Translations under genes and position numbers: made by a program
Origin: Aeromonas simiae
GTDB lineage: Bacteria; Pseudomonadota; Gammaproteobacteria; Enterobacterales; Aeromonadaceae
Reading direction: 5' to 3'
Assembly (NCBI RefSeq): GCF_000820125.1
Contig: NZ_CDBY01000056.1
Span: 1 to 46,330 of the forward strand
DNA: 46,330 bases
The notes under the pieces: generated by a model
Databases searched by the model: none
What the model was told of the DNA's origin: nothing
What the model saw: the letters and a program-made list of their open reading frames with translations, nothing else
In this document: positions 1 to 9,315 of the stretch, one piece after another
Layout of the letters: each line of letters begins with the position of its first letter
Numbering within the stretch: position 1 is the first letter of the stretch

Positions 1-211
1 GAAGGGTGGGGGCCGCCTTCGAGGCGGCCGATGTCTGCACCGCCATGGGGCCTGTGCCGAGCAGGGGGGGCTCGGCCAAGTCGATGCGGGTTGCCGCCGG
101 TTGCGGGGTATCGCTGTAGTGGCTGACGCCGTGACGATCCACCCAGTGATAGACCGGTTCGGCCGCCAGCAGTGGGCTGGTCAGAAAAACCAGCCAGAGT
201 CCTTTTCTCAT
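1..211 (-). CDS. DUF4124 domain-containing protein (partial, N-terminal part)
   Basis: Reading leftward from an ATG at 211 gives an N-terminus with a short signal peptide (MRKGLWLVFLTSPLLAAEP), followed by YHWVDRHGVSHYSDTPQ, the typical opening of a DUF4124 domain (a small beta-rich periplasmic domain of unknown function). The frame stays open to the window edge, so only about 70 codons are visible. The start is supported by an AGGAGG ribosome binding site about seven bases upstream. It lies directly downstream of glnA on the same strand. In related gammaproteobacteria such a gene often sits between glnA and the ntrB-ntrC pair, which would lie beyond the left edge; that placement is inferred. 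Its function is unknown. Confidence 0.85.
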   Translation of the reverse strand, partial: MRKGLWLVFLTSPLLAAEPVYHWVDRHGVSHYSDTPQPAATRIDLAEPPLLGTGPMAVQTSAASKAAPTL

Positions 212-258
212 GATACCCGCCTCCTCTTTCCTGCCAGAAAGCCTAACAGAGCGGCAAT

Positions 259-283
259 AAAAAACCCGCCTCGAGGGCGGGTT
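259..283 (-). terminator. Rho-independent terminator of glnA
   Basis: Read leftward, a CCCGCC/GGCGGG stem with a 5-base loop is followed by a run of T residues (TTTTTT). It lies 20-40 bases beyond the glnA stop codon and before the DUF4124 gene, so the two genes are at least partly separated in transcription. Confidence 0.9.
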
Positions 284-301
284 TTACACGGCAGAGCCGG
301 C

Positions 302-1711
302 TTACAGGGAGTAGTACAGCTCGAACTCGACCGGGTGCGGGGTCATGCGCACGCGATCCACGTCGGCCTGCTTGAGCTCCAGGTAGGCGTTGATGAAGTC
401 ATTGCTGAACACGCCGCCACGGGTCAGGAACTCGCGATCGGCATCCAGAGAGGCCAGGGCTTCGTCCAGAGAGCCGGCAACGGTCGGGATCTCGGCCGCT
501 TCTTCAGCCGGCAGATCGTACAGGTTCTTATCCATGGCATCGCCCGGATGGATCTTGTTGATGATGCCGTCCAGACCGGCCATCAGCTGGGCTGCAAAGG
601 CCAGGTACGGGTTGGCGCACGGATCCGGGAAGCGGACTTCGATACGACGACCCTTCGGGCTCGGCACGATGGGGATACGGATGGAAGCGGAGCGGTTGCG
701 GGCGGAGTAGGCCAGCATGACCGGAGCCTCGTAGCCGGGAACCAGACGCTTGTAGGAGTTGGTAGCCGGGTTGGTGAAGGCGTTCAGTGCCTTGGCGTGC
801 TTGATGATACCGCCGATGTAGTGCAGTGCCATCTCGGACAGACCGCCGTACAGGTCACCGGCGAACAGGTTGACCCCGTCCTTGGCCAGGGACTGGTGGC
901 AGTGCATGCCGGAGCCGTTGTCACCAAACATGGGCTTGGGCATGAAGGTCACGGTCTTGTTGTAGGCGTGAGCCACGTTGTGGATCACGTACTTCAGTAC
1001 CTGTACTTCGTCAGCCTTGGAGGTCAGGGTGTTGAAGCGGGTGGCGATCTCGTTCTGACCGGCAGTGGCCACTTCGTGGTGGTGGGCTTCAACAACCTGG
1101 CCCATCTCTTCCAGGATCAGGCACATGGCGGCACGGATGTCCTGGGAGGAGTCAACCGGCGCAACCGGGAAGTAACCCCCCTTGACGAACGGACGGTGAC
1201 CCTTGTTGCCGTGCTCGTACTCGGTACCGGAGTTCCATGCGGCCTCTTCGGATTCGATCTTCACGAAGGTGTGACCCATGGTGGTCGAGAAGGTGATGTT
1301 GTCGAACATGAAGAATTCCGGCTCCGGCCCGAACAGCACGGTGTCAGCGATGCCGCTGGACTTCAGGAAATCTTCGGCGCGCTTGGCGATGGAGCGCGGG
1401 TCACGGTCGTAGCCTTGCATGGTGGCCGGCTCGAGCACGTCACAGACGATGTTCAGGGTGGTCTCTTCGGTGAAGGGGTCCAGCTTGGCGGTGGCGGGAT
1501 CCGGCATCAGCACCATGTCAGACTCGTTGATGCCCTTCCAGCCGCCGATGGAGGAGCCATCGAACATCTTGCCATCTTCGAAGAAGTCTTCGTCGACCTG
1601 GTGGGAAGGAATAGAGACGTGTTGCTCCTTACCCTTGGTGTCGGTAAAGCGCAGGTCAACAAACTTGACTTCGTGTTCCTTAATCAGGGCCAAAACGTTC
1701 TGGGCTGACAT
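302..1711 (-). CDS. glnA: Glutamine synthetase, type I (GSI-beta)
   Basis: Makes glutamine from glutamate, ammonia and ATP in the cytoplasm, as a dodecamer; it is the central ammonia-assimilation enzyme. The protein is 469 residues, the same length as the E. coli enzyme, and is near-identical in recognisable blocks: the N-terminal beta-grasp, the ATP-binding and catalytic region with MHCHQSL and [13 protein letters not shown], and the C-terminus ending FELYY. The adenylylation loop KNLYDLP is intact with Tyr398 (Tyr397 without the initiator Met), so control by GlnE-type adenylylation is expected. The ATG at 1711 has a GGAGG site eight bases upstream. Nitrogen control at the promoter is visible upstream (sigma-54 box and two NtrC sites). 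Confidence 0.98.
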   Translation of the reverse strand: MSAQNVLALIKEHEVKFVDLRFTDTKGKEQHVSIPSHQVDEDFFEDGKMFDGSSIGGWKGINESDMVLMPDPATAKLDPFTEETTLNIVCDVLEPATMQGYDRDPRSIAKRAEDFLKSSGIADTVLFGPEPEFFMFDNITFSTTMGHTFVKIESEEAAWNSGTEYEHGNKGHRPFVKGGYFPVAPVDSSQDIRAAMCLILEEMGQVVEAHHHEVATAGQNEIATRFNTLTSKADEVQVLKYVIHNVAHAYNKTVTFMPKPMFGDNGSGMHCHQSLAKDGVNLFAGDLYGGLSEMALHYIGGIIKHAKALNAFTNPATNSYKRLVPGYEAPVMLAYSARNRSASIRIPIVPSPKGRRIEVRFPDPCANPYLAFAAQLMAGLDGIINKIHPGDAMDKNLYDLPAEEAAEIPTVAGSLDEALASLDADREFLTRGGVFSNDFINAYLELKQADVDRVRMTPHPVEFELYYSL

Positions 1712-1771
1712 CTTGAGTAACCTCCGGTGTTTAAAACTCTAGCGGGTGTAGTGCGTGTCCGATTCTAACTA

Positions 1772-1788
1772 AGCGAGTATCGTGCCAA
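1772..1788 (-). promoter_or_regulatory. Sigma-54 promoter of glnA (glnAp2-like)
   Basis: On the minus strand TTGGCACGATACTCGCT has the invariant GG-N10-GC spacing of a -24/-12 sigma-54 promoter (consensus TGGCAC-N5-TTGC). Transcription would begin near 1761, about 50 bases before the glnA start. The -12 element is imperfect (TCGC rather than TTGC). Confidence 0.85.
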
Positions 1789-1860
1789 GTTTGTGAAGCC
1801 TTGATTTTATTGCCTCATCACGGGGCAGTGTGCGCGTTGACAGGGCAAAATGAAGCAGCT

Positions 1861-1911
1861 TGCACGATCTTGGTGCGTAATTGGATCATTATGGTGCTCT
1901 ATCATGGTGCA
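1861..1911 (-). promoter_or_regulatory. Two NtrC (GlnG) enhancer sites
   Basis: TGCACGATCTTGGTGC (1861-1876) and TGCTCTATCATGGTGCA (1895-1911) fit the NtrC dyad TGCAC-N5-GGTGCA. Their centres lie about 107 and 142 bases upstream of the predicted sigma-54 start, almost the same as the known E. coli/Salmonella glnA sites near -108 and -140, and they are about three helical turns apart. Confidence 0.88.
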
Positions 1912-2056
1912 TTAGATGACAAATGCAACACTAGCCCATAAATACCTATCTTTCGGTATCTGGTGACGTCTTTTCGGAGCGCTGCGATTCTGCTAGGAAG
2001 ATCACAAACTCAAGAGTACAATTAGCGCCCAATTTTACCCGGTGATTGAGGCGAGA

Positions 2057-3880
2057 ATGTTAGAAAAACTCCGCAATATTGCGATTATTGCGCACGTTGA
2101 CCACGGCAAAACAACCCTGGTTGACAAACTGCTGCAGCAGTCCGGCACCCTGGACCGCGGCAGTGAAGGTCAAGAACGCGTGATGGACTCCAACGATCTG
2201 GAACGCGAACGTGGCATCACTATTCTCGCCAAGAATACCGCGATTCGCTGGAACGATTACCGGATCAACATCGTCGACACCCCGGGTCACGCCGACTTCG
2301 GCGGTGAAGTAGAGCGTGTGCTCTCCATGGTTGACTCCGTGGTTCTGCTGGTCGATGCCGTTGACGGCCCGATGCCGCAGACCCGCTTCGTGACCCAGAA
2401 GGCGTTTGCCCACGGTCTCAAGCCGATCGTCGTGGTCAACAAGGTTGACCGTCCGGGCGCCCGTCCGGACTGGGTTATCGATCAGGTATTCGACCTGTTC
2501 GACAACCTGGGTGCCACCGATGAGCAGCTGGACTTCCCGATCGTCTACGCCTCTGCCCTGAACGGCATCGCCGGTCTGGAGCCGGATGCCCTGGCCGACG
2601 ACATGACCCCGCTGTTCCAGGCCATCGTTGAGCACGTCTCCCCGCCGGATGCCGATCCGGAAGGCGAGTTCCAGATGCAGATCTCCCAGCTGGATTACAA
2701 CTCCTACGTGGGTGTTATCGGTATCGGCCGCATCAATCGCGGCAGCGTCAAGCCGAACATGCAGGTCACCATCGTTGCTCGCGACGGCAAGACCCGTACC
2801 GGCAAGGTGGGTCAGGTGCTGGGTTACCTCGGCCTGCAACGTACCGAAGTGCAGAGCGCGCAGGCCGGCGACATCATCGCCATCACCGGTCTTGGCGAGC
2901 TGAAGATCTCCGACACCATCTGCTCCAACGCCGCTGTCGAGGCCATGACGCCGCTGACCGTGGACGAGCCGACCGTGACCATGACCTTCCAGGTCAACAC
3001 CTCCCCGTTCGCCGGCAAGGAGGGTAAGTTTGTCACCTCCCGTAACATCCGTGACCGTCTCGACCAAGAGCTGGTGCACAACGTGGCACTGCGCGTGGAA
3101 GATACCGAGGATCCGGACAAGTTCCGTGTCTCCGGTCGTGGTGAGCTGCACCTGGGCATCCTGATTGAAAACATGCGCCGCGAAGGTTACGAGCTGGCGG
3201 TGTCCCGTCCGGAAGTGATCCTGCGCGAAGAGAACGGCGTCAAGATGGAACCTATCGAGACCCTGACCGTCGACATCGAAGAGCAGAACCAGGGCTCCGT
3301 GATGGAGAAGCTGGGTGAGCGTAAAGCCGAGCTGCGTGACATGGTGCCGGATGGCAAGGGTCGCGTACGTCTCGACTACGTCATCCCGGCGCGTGGCCTG
3401 ATCGGTTTCCAGACCGAGTTCATGACCCTGACCTCCGGTACCGGTCTGCTCTACCACTCCTTCGATCACTACGGTGAGTACCGTGGTGGCAGCATCGGCC
3501 AGCGTCAGAACGGCGTGCTGATCTCCAACGCCACCGGTAAGGCGCTGGGCTTCGCCCTGTTCAACCTGCAAGAGCGCGGCCGTCTGATGATCGGTCACGC
3601 TACCGAGGTGTACGAAGGCCAGGTGATCGGTATCCACACCCGCTCCAACGACCTGACCGTCAACTGCCTGAAGGGCAAGCAACTGACCAACATGCGTGCC
3701 TCCGGCACCGATGAGGCCATCGTGCTGACCACCCCGATCAAGATGACCCTGGAGCAGGCGCTCGAGTTCATTGATGATGACGAGCTGGTTGAAGTGACCC
3801 CGAAGAGCATCCGGGTGCGTAAGAAGCTGCTGACCGAGCTGGATCGTAAGCGCGCCAGCCGTGGACGCAGCGAGGATTAA
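2057..3880 (+). CDS. typA: Ribosome-associated GTPase TypA/BipA
   Basis: A translational GTPase of the EF-G family that binds the ribosome and helps 50S assembly and stress adaptation, especially at low temperature. The ATG at 2057 gives 607 residues ([11 protein letters not shown]), the usual length; an earlier in-frame GTG at 2042 is less likely. The G1 P-loop [10 protein letters not shown] is near residues 13-22, the switch region holds ERGITI, G3 is DTPGHADF and G4 is NKVDRPGA. Domain II, an EF-G-like domain III/V and the BipA-specific C-terminal domain follow. It is divergent from glnA, as in E. coli, and the region between them (about 345 bp) carries the glnA control sites. Confidence 0.97.
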   Translation: MLEKLRNIAIIAHVDHGKTTLVDKLLQQSGTLDRGSEGQERVMDSNDLERERGITILAKNTAIRWNDYRINIVDTPGHADFGGEVERVLSMVDSVVLLVDAVDGPMPQTRFVTQKAFAHGLKPIVVVNKVDRPGARPDWVIDQVFDLFDNLGATDEQLDFPIVYASALNGIAGLEPDALADDMTPLFQAIVEHVSPPDADPEGEFQMQISQLDYNSYVGVIGIGRINRGSVKPNMQVTIVARDGKTRTGKVGQVLGYLGLQRTEVQSAQAGDIIAITGLGELKISDTICSNAAVEAMTPLTVDEPTVTMTFQVNTSPFAGKEGKFVTSRNIRDRLDQELVHNVALRVEDTEDPDKFRVSGRGELHLGILIENMRREGYELAVSRPEVILREENGVKMEPIETLTVDIEEQNQGSVMEKLGERKAELRDMVPDGKGRVRLDYVIPARGLIGFQTEFMTLTSGTGLLYHSFDHYGEYRGGSIGQRQNGVLISNATGKALGFALFNLQERGRLMIGHATEVYEGQVIGIHTRSNDLTVNCLKGKQLTNMRASGTDEAIVLTTPIKMTLEQALEFIDDDELVEVTPKSIRVRKKLLTELDRKRASRGRSED

Positions 3881-3900
3881 TTCCGCGCGAAACACCAGAG

Positions 3901-3929
3901 AAGGGGGCTTTTGAGCCCCCTTCTTTTTT
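3901..3929 (+). terminator. Rho-independent terminator of typA
   Basis: AAGGGGGC-TTTTGA-GCCCCCTT followed by CTTTTTT, 20 bases after the typA stop. Confidence 0.92.
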
Positions 3930-3989
3930 GCGCCTCACCGGCGGCTCTGACACAATACCGCTTCAGTCATAACGTCAGAGAGAAGACTC

Positions 3990-4862
3990 ATGCTCACTCG
4001 CATGCGTGCCGGCCTGGTCGGTGCTTTCCACTTCCTGCGCCGGGATGGCCGCCATTTCGCCGAATTCGTCTGGTGCCGCTTCCAGCAAGATCGCCTGACC
4101 GTCACTGCCGGTTATCTCGCCTATGTCACCCTGCTCTCCCTGGTGCCCATGATCGCCGTGGTGTTCGGCATGATGTCGGCTTTCCCGGTGTTTGAGGGGC
4201 TGCGCCAGGCGCTCGAGCAGTTCGTCTATCACAACTTTGTGCCCACGGCCGGTGAGATGTTGCAGGAGTACATCAACGGCTTCGTTGCCAATGCGACCAA
4301 TACCACGGCGGTGGGGATCGGCGCCCTGGTGTTTGTCGCCCTGATGCTGATCTCGGCCATCGACAAGAACCTCAACTACATCTGGCGTACCAAGCAGGGG
4401 CGCCCGCTCGGCCAGGCGTTTGCCATGTACTGGATGATCCTGACCCTGGGGCCCGTGCTCATCGGCGCCAGCATAGCGGTGAGTTCCTATATCGTCTCGC
4501 TGCGGCTGTTCTCGGCCGATCAGCTGTTCGGGCTCGGCTACTGGCTGCTGCGCGGCCTGCCGTTCCTGCTTTCGGTGTTTGCCTTCCTGCTGGTCTACAC
4601 AGTGGTGCCCACCTGTAAGGTGCGGCTGACCCACGCCCTGATCGGTGCCGTGGTGGCCGCCGTACTGTTCGAGCTGGCCAAGCGCGGCTTTGCCATCTAC
4701 ATCACCAATTTCCCCTCTTACCAGGCCATCTATGGCGCGCTGGCCATGGTGCCTATCCTGTTTGTCTGGGTCTATCTGAGCTGGTTGGTGGTGCTGCTCG
4801 GGGCCGAGATGACCGCCTGCCTCGGTGAATACGAAAAACCGGCTCTCGAGGAGCTCGGCTGA
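3990..4862 (+). CDS. yihY: YihY/BrkB-family inner membrane protein
   Basis: A 290-residue polytopic membrane protein of the YihY/BrkB (UPF0761) family. Several hydrophobic segments are visible, beginning with the stretch near residues 35-65 that includes [15 protein letters not shown], then around 100-120, 145-170, 185-205, 215-235 and 250-275. The family was once misassigned as RNase BN (rbn), and I know of no firmly established biochemical role, so the old enzymatic name should not be used. It stands alone between two strong terminators, immediately downstream of typA. Confidence 0.93.
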   Translation: MLTRMRAGLVGAFHFLRRDGRHFAEFVWCRFQQDRLTVTAGYLAYVTLLSLVPMIAVVFGMMSAFPVFEGLRQALEQFVYHNFVPTAGEMLQEYINGFVANATNTTAVGIGALVFVALMLISAIDKNLNYIWRTKQGRPLGQAFAMYWMILTLGPVLIGASIAVSSYIVSLRLFSADQLFGLGYWLLRGLPFLLSVFAFLLVYTVVPTCKVRLTHALIGAVVAAVLFELAKRGFAIYITNFPSYQAIYGALAMVPILFVWVYLSWLVVLLGAEMTACLGEYEKPALEELG

Positions 4863-4866
4863 TAAC

Positions 4867-4894
4867 AAAAACGGGCCCCATGGGGCCCGTTTTT
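4867..4894. terminator. Bidirectional terminator between yihY and pldB-like gene
   Basis: An ACGGGCCCC/GGGGCCCGT stem is flanked by an A-run on the left and a T-run on the right, so it can end transcripts from both converging genes. Confidence 0.9.
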
Positions 4895-4910
4895 CATTGT
4901 GTATGCCGGC

Positions 4911-5942
4911 TCAGTAGCGGCGCAGGAAATCGAGGGTGGCGGCCAGCGCCTGCTGGCGCTTTTCATCGCTCTCGATGAGCAGCTCATGCCAGGCGCCCTC
5001 GATGCGCAGTGGCTTTCCCCCTTCGCAAGGGGCGGCCCGACAGAAGGCGTCTTGGGCGGCATTATCCACCACACTGTCCTCACCCGCCTGCAACAGCAGC
5101 AGCGGGGTGTGGATCTTGCCGGCGCCCTGGATGGCCTGTTCACCCGCCTGGATCCCCTCGCGGATCCAGTGGGCGGTGGCGCCCCCCAGCTTCACCTCTG
5201 GGGTGCGTTCATACTGCTCGCGAAACAGCCGGTAGCGCAGCGGGCTGTGGGTCAGCTCGTTGTCGGCAAAGCCGTGATCTTCATAGCTGCCCTGTCCAGG
5301 CCCATAGGGGGGCTCGCCAAACCAGCTGCCGACCGTGTCGATCCCCGTAGCCAGCGCCTTGGCCAGCCAGGCCGGCAGGCCGCCGAGGTTAATGCCCAGC
5401 ATGGGCGAGGAGAGCACGGCGGCCCGGATATCCGCAGGCCAGCGCTCGAGGTAGCGCGCTGAGATGGCGCCGCCCATGGAGTGAGCCAAGATGAAGACGC
5501 TGGCCGGCTTGTCCGCCAGCACTATCTGATCGTGGAAGGTCTTGAGATCGTCCACATAATCTTCGAAGTGCTCGACATAGCCCTTCTGCGGATCGCTCAG
5601 CAGGCGGCCGGAGCGGCCCTGCCCACGGTGATCGATGAGATAGAGGCTGTAGCCCTGGTGCCACAGATCCCAGGCCAGCTCCTGATATTTGAGGTAACTC
5701 TCGACCCGGCCGTTGACCACCATGATGGCGCGCTCGCTGCCTGGGTGGCGCAGGGCGGCGTAGCGGATGGGGACGCCTCCCTTGCCGGCAAACTCCCCCT
5801 CGACGGCATGCTCCTGCCAGAAGGCGGGCAGCGCTTCGCGGTGCAGCGCCTCAAGACGTGCTTCGGTGCTGAGTGGTACGGTCACGGCAAACACTCCGGG
5901 GGTCAACAGGGTAAACACAAGCAGCCAGCAGATTCTCATCAT
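4911..5942 (-). CDS. pldB: Lysophospholipase L2-like alpha/beta hydrolase
   Basis: A serine hydrolase of the PldB/monoglyceride lipase group, predicted to remove the acyl chain from lysophospholipids. From the ATG pair at 5942/5939 it is 343 residues. The nucleophile elbow AHSMGG places the catalytic serine at about residue 155, IDHRGQGRSG precedes it, and a late Asp/His pair (LQAGEDSVVD, GAWHEL) completes the likely triad. The N-terminus (MMRICWLLVFTLLTPGVFA) looks like a signal peptide, so the enzyme may be exported, unlike a purely cytoplasmic reading. The start codon choice between the two ATGs is open; GGAG lies five bases before the first. It follows trmH by 22 bases on the same strand and is probably co-transcribed. 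Confidence 0.85.
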   Translation of the reverse strand: MMRICWLLVFTLLTPGVFAVTVPLSTEARLEALHREALPAFWQEHAVEGEFAGKGGVPIRYAALRHPGSERAIMVVNGRVESYLKYQELAWDLWHQGYSLYLIDHRGQGRSGRLLSDPQKGYVEHFEDYVDDLKTFHDQIVLADKPASVFILAHSMGGAISARYLERWPADIRAAVLSSPMLGINLGGLPAWLAKALATGIDTVGSWFGEPPYGPGQGSYEDHGFADNELTHSPLRYRLFREQYERTPEVKLGGATAHWIREGIQAGEQAIQGAGKIHTPLLLLQAGEDSVVDNAAQDAFCRAAPCEGGKPLRIEGAWHELLIESDEKRQQALAATLDFLRRY

Positions 5943-5964
5943 GGCTCTCCAGCAGGGCCGGGGA

Positions 5965-6699
5965 TCACGCCTCCGGCAGGTCGTCCTCGTCATCATCCAG
6001 ATGTGCCCAGCTGCTGCGGGACATCTGCACCTTCTGCCACCACGCCTCATCGGCGATGATCTCACCGGCGGCGTCGAGCTGAGGGTAGGGTAGCTCTTTT
6101 TGCTTGCAGATCCTGGCGAAGATGGGGTGTCCCCCTTCGAACAGGATGGCGTTCTGCTCTTCGGGGGGCAGCGGGCAACCACGGGTGTAGCAACCGGCCA
6201 GCTCGCGCTGGCGCTGCGCCTCGTAGAGGATGGCGGCGGCGGCCACCGAGACATTGAGGGACTGTACCATGCCGACCATGGGCACCACGATATGGTGATC
6301 GGCCAGTGCCAGCGCCTCTTCACTGATGCCGAACTTCTCCTGACCGAGCAGGATGGCGGTCGGCTTGGTGTAGTCGATGGCGCGAAAATCGACCGAGCTG
6401 TCGGAGAGGTGGGTCGCCAGGATCTGCATGCCGGAGGCCTTCAGCTCGGCCACCGCTTCTTGAATATCCTGATGCAGCTTCACCTCGACCCAGTTCTGGC
6501 TGCCACGGGCGGTGCCCTTGCGCTTGGCGATACGCTTGCGCGGCCACACCGCATGTACCCTGTGCACGCCGACCGCATCGGCAGTGCGCACGATGGCGGC
6601 CAGATTGTGGGGCTTGTGCACCTCTTCCATGCAGACGGTGAGATCGGTCTGGCGCATGGCCAGCATGTCGGTGATGCGCTTGAAGCGTTCGGGAGTCAT
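5965..6699 (-). CDS. trmH: tRNA (guanosine(18)-2'-O)-methyltransferase TrmH
   Basis: A SPOUT-family enzyme that methylates the ribose of G18 in the D-loop of tRNAs using S-adenosylmethionine. It has 244 residues, slightly longer than the E. coli protein because of an acidic tail (DDDEDDLPEA). The N-terminal motif with NLAAIVRTADAVG holds the catalytic Arg, and the knotted SAM-binding end shows ILLGQEKFGIS and MVQSLNVSVA. It is in the rpoZ-spoT-trmH order seen in E. coli, with 48 bases between spoT and trmH. Confidence 0.96.
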   Translation of the reverse strand: MTPERFKRITDMLAMRQTDLTVCMEEVHKPHNLAAIVRTADAVGVHRVHAVWPRKRIAKRKGTARGSQNWVEVKLHQDIQEAVAELKASGMQILATHLSDSSVDFRAIDYTKPTAILLGQEKFGISEEALALADHHIVVPMVGMVQSLNVSVAAAAILYEAQRQRELAGCYTRGCPLPPEEQNAILFEGGHPIFARICKQKELPYPQLDAAGEIIADEAWWQKVQMSRSSWAHLDDDEDDLPEA

Positions 6700-6747
6700 G
6701 ATGTTTCTCTGCGATAAAGCGGCGGGCGGCTTGCGCCGCCCGTCCGG

Positions 6748-8865
6748 TTAGTTCTTTTGCCGGCTGACCCGCAACACATCGGGCATGACGCGGATCTTGC
6801 GCATGATGTTGGCAAGGTGGATGCGGCTCTTGGTGGTAATGAGCAGGCTGACCTGATAGACCCGGCCGTCTTTCTCCTCGGTACTGATACCGTGGATGTT
6901 GGCGCCGGTGGCGGCGATGACGTTGGCCAGCTCGGCCAGCGCCCCCTGATGGTTGACGATCTCGATGATGACGCCGGTCTTGAACTCCTGCTCCTGCTCC
7001 TTGTCCACTTCCCACTGAACCGGCAGGTACTTGTCCGGCTCCTTGTTGTAGCCCTTGATGTTGCGGCAGGACTCCTGGTGGATCACCAGCCCCTTGCCGG
7101 GACTGACGTGGGCAATGATGGCGTCGCCCGGGATCGGGCGGCAGCAGTTGGCGAAGGTGACCAGCAGGCCGTCGGCCCCCTTGATCGGCATCTTCTTGTT
7201 GCTGCTCTTGGCGGGCTCTTCGGCCGGCAGGCTGTCGCCCAGCATGCGGCGCGCCACCATGACGCTCATGGCGTTGCCAAGGCCAATGTCGGCCAGCAGC
7301 CCTTGCAGGCTCTCATGCTTGGTATCGGTCAGCACCTGCTTGATGCGCGGCTCGGGGATATCCTCGATATTTTTGGCGCCGAGGGCATGGTTGAGCAGGC
7401 GCCGTCCCAGCACCACCGACTCCTCGGTGCGCAGGTTCTTGAGGAACTGGCGGATCTTGGAGCGGGCCTTGGTGGTCACCACGAAGTTGAGCCAGGCCGC
7501 GTTGGGGCGGGCGCCGGGGGCGGTGATGATCTCCACAGTCTGACCCGAGTGCAGCGGGCTGCTGAGCGGGTAGGGGTGGCGGTCGACCCGGGCGCCGACG
7601 CAGGCATGACCGATGTCGGTGTGCACCGTGTAGGCAAAATCGACCGGGGTGGCGCCGGCGGGCAGCTCCATGATGCGCCCTTCCGGGGTGAAGACGTAGA
7701 TCTCGTCCGGGAACAGGTCGGTCTTGACCCCTTCGATGAACTCAAACGAGCTGCCGGCGCTCTGTTGTAGCTCGAGCAGGCTCTGCATCCAGCGCTGGGC
7801 GCGGATCTGGGCCGTGGTGCCCGAGCTGTCGCCATCCTGCTTGTAGGCCCAGTGGGCGGCGACCCCCTTGTCGGCCATCTGATCCATGAACTCGGTGCGG
7901 ATCTGCACCTCGACCGGCACCCCGTGCGGCCCCACCAATGAGGTGTGCAGCGACTGGTAACCGTTGGTCTTGGGGATGGCGATGTAATCCTTGAAGCGGC
8001 CGGGGCGCGGCTTGTAGAGGCTGTGCATCTGGCCGAGCACCCGGTAACAGGTGTCTATGTCCTTCACCTTGACGCGAAAGGCATAGATATCCATTACCTC
8101 ATGAAACTGCAGCTCTTTTTTCTCCATCTTGTTGTAGATGGAGAACAGGTTCTTCTCGCGGCCGCTGACCTGGGAGTCGATGCCCGCCTCGTGCAGACGG
8201 CCCTCGATCTCGCTTTGGATCGACTCGATGATTTCGCGCCGGTTGCCGCGGGCACGGCGCACCGATTCGCGCAACACCCGGGAGCGCATCGGATAGAGCG
8301 CCTCGAAACCGAGCTCTTCGAGCTCATTTTTCATGGTATGGATGCCGAGGCGGTTGGCGATGGGGGCGAAAATTTCGAGCGTCTCGCGGGCGATGCGGCG
8401 GCGCTTGTCCGGGCGCAAGGAGCCCAGGGTGCGCATGTTGTGGGTGCGATCGGCGAGTTTGATCAGGATGACCCGGATATCCTGGGTCATGGCCATCACC
8501 ATCTTGCGGAAGTTTTCGGCCTGCGCCTCTTTGCGATCGCGGAATTTGAGCTTATCGAGCTTGGAGACGCCGGAGACCAGCTCGGCCACGGGATCGCCAA
8601 ACTGGGTGGCGAGATCCTCTTTGGTGACCGGAGTGTCTTCGATGACATCGTGCAGCACGGCGGCCATCAGGGTCTCATGATCGAGGCGCATGTCGGCCAG
8701 GATCCGAGCCACCGCCACCGGATGGGTGATGTAGGGCTCGCCACTGGAACGCATCTGTCCCTGGTGCGCATCACGCGCGACCACATAGGCCTGCCTGAGT
8801 TTCTCGACCTGCTCCTGAGGCAGATAGGAACTGGCTACTTCTTTGAGACTTTCAAACAGATACAA
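6748..8865 (-). CDS. spoT: Bifunctional (p)ppGpp synthetase/hydrolase SpoT
   Basis: Makes and, mainly, degrades the stringent-response alarmone (p)ppGpp. The coding frame opens further upstream, but similarity to SpoT begins at YLFESL, whose only start is a TTG at 8865; this gives 705 residues against about 702 in E. coli. The HD hydrolase domain has H72-D73 in LHDVIEDT. The RelA/SpoT nucleotidyltransferase domain contains YKPRPGRFKDYIAIPK and GYQSLHT. TGS (about residues 385-450) and a C-terminal ACT domain follow, with conserved KGADG and CCRPIPGD between them. The upstream TTG at 8955 is unlikely because it sits inside a stable hairpin. It lies in the gmk-rpoZ-spoT-trmH cluster. Confidence 0.96.
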   Translation of the reverse strand: MYLFESLKEVASSYLPQEQVEKLRQAYVVARDAHQGQMRSSGEPYITHPVAVARILADMRLDHETLMAAVLHDVIEDTPVTKEDLATQFGDPVAELVSGVSKLDKLKFRDRKEAQAENFRKMVMAMTQDIRVILIKLADRTHNMRTLGSLRPDKRRRIARETLEIFAPIANRLGIHTMKNELEELGFEALYPMRSRVLRESVRRARGNRREIIESIQSEIEGRLHEAGIDSQVSGREKNLFSIYNKMEKKELQFHEVMDIYAFRVKVKDIDTCYRVLGQMHSLYKPRPGRFKDYIAIPKTNGYQSLHTSLVGPHGVPVEVQIRTEFMDQMADKGVAAHWAYKQDGDSSGTTAQIRAQRWMQSLLELQQSAGSSFEFIEGVKTDLFPDEIYVFTPEGRIMELPAGATPVDFAYTVHTDIGHACVGARVDRHPYPLSSPLHSGQTVEIITAPGARPNAAWLNFVVTTKARSKIRQFLKNLRTEESVVLGRRLLNHALGAKNIEDIPEPRIKQVLTDTKHESLQGLLADIGLGNAMSVMVARRMLGDSLPAEEPAKSSNKKMPIKGADGLLVTFANCCRPIPGDAIIAHVSPGKGLVIHQESCRNIKGYNKEPDKYLPVQWEVDKEQEQEFKTGVIIEIVNHQGALAELANVIAATGANIHGISTEEKDGRVYQVSLLITTKSRIHLANIMRKIRVMPDVLRVSRQKN

Positions 8866-8950
8866 GTCGGCCCCGCTAGCGTGTCGCAATGTCCGTGAAA
8901 TGAGAAGGAGAATGGGGTGAGTGTGCGAGGTTTTTGATCGCTTGTAAATG

Positions 8951-8978
8951 GGCAAGGGCCCGTAGACGGGCCCTTGCC
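8951..8978 (-). repeat. Strong GC-rich hairpin between rpoZ and spoT
   Basis: A 12-13 bp perfect inverted repeat (GGCAAGGGCCCG / CGGGCCCTTGCC) lies 12 bases after the rpoZ stop. The T-run expected after it on the minus strand is weak (ATTTAC), so it may be a partial terminator or an mRNA processing structure that separates rpoZ from spoT. Confidence 0.75.
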
Positions 8979-8990
8979 GGGAGGGGAAAC

Positions 8991-9266
8991 TTAGCCGCGA
9001 CCCTCAGCGATGGCGGCAACAGCAGCCAGTTCGGCGGCTTCCTGCTCCTGCTGTTCGTAACGATCCTGAGCGTCCATGACTTGGTTGTTCACCAGGCCCT
9101 GTTCGATCTCACGCAGGGCAATCACGGTCGGCTTGTCGTTCTCTTCGTCAACCAGGGGCTCTTTGCCTTGAACCGCGATCTGGCGGGCGCGGCGCGCGGC
9201 GACCAGCACCAGGTCAAAACGGTTACCCACCTGTTTTACAGCATCTTCTACAGTAACGCGTGCCAT
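8991..9266 (-). CDS. rpoZ: DNA-directed RNA polymerase omega subunit
   Basis: The small subunit that binds the beta-prime subunit, aids RNA polymerase assembly and forms part of a ppGpp-binding site. It has 91 residues, with the family start [10 protein letters not shown] and the conserved [16 protein letters not shown] segment, followed by an acidic, alanine-rich tail. It sits between gmk (49 bases upstream) and spoT, the standard gammaproteobacterial arrangement. Confidence 0.97.
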   Translation of the reverse strand: MARVTVEDAVKQVGNRFDLVLVAARRARQIAVQGKEPLVDEENDKPTVIALREIEQGLVNNQVMDAQDRYEQQEQEAAELAAVAAIAEGRG

Positions 9267-9315
9267 GCAGGACTCCAGTGTTTAAAAATGACGCAAAATA
9301 GTACTTGGTTTTAGC

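Noticed and set aside
101..1708. 535-residue open frame on the plus strand opposite glnA
   Set aside because: It is antisense to a full, conserved glnA, has no recognisable domain, and is the usual GC-rich shadow frame.
2060..3895. 611-residue minus-strand frame opposite typA
   Set aside because: Antisense shadow of typA; repetitive composition rich in His, Gly and Val and no family features.
8866..8955. 30-codon N-terminal extension of SpoT from a TTG at 8955
   Set aside because: It lies partly in a stable hairpin and has no similarity to SpoT N-termini.
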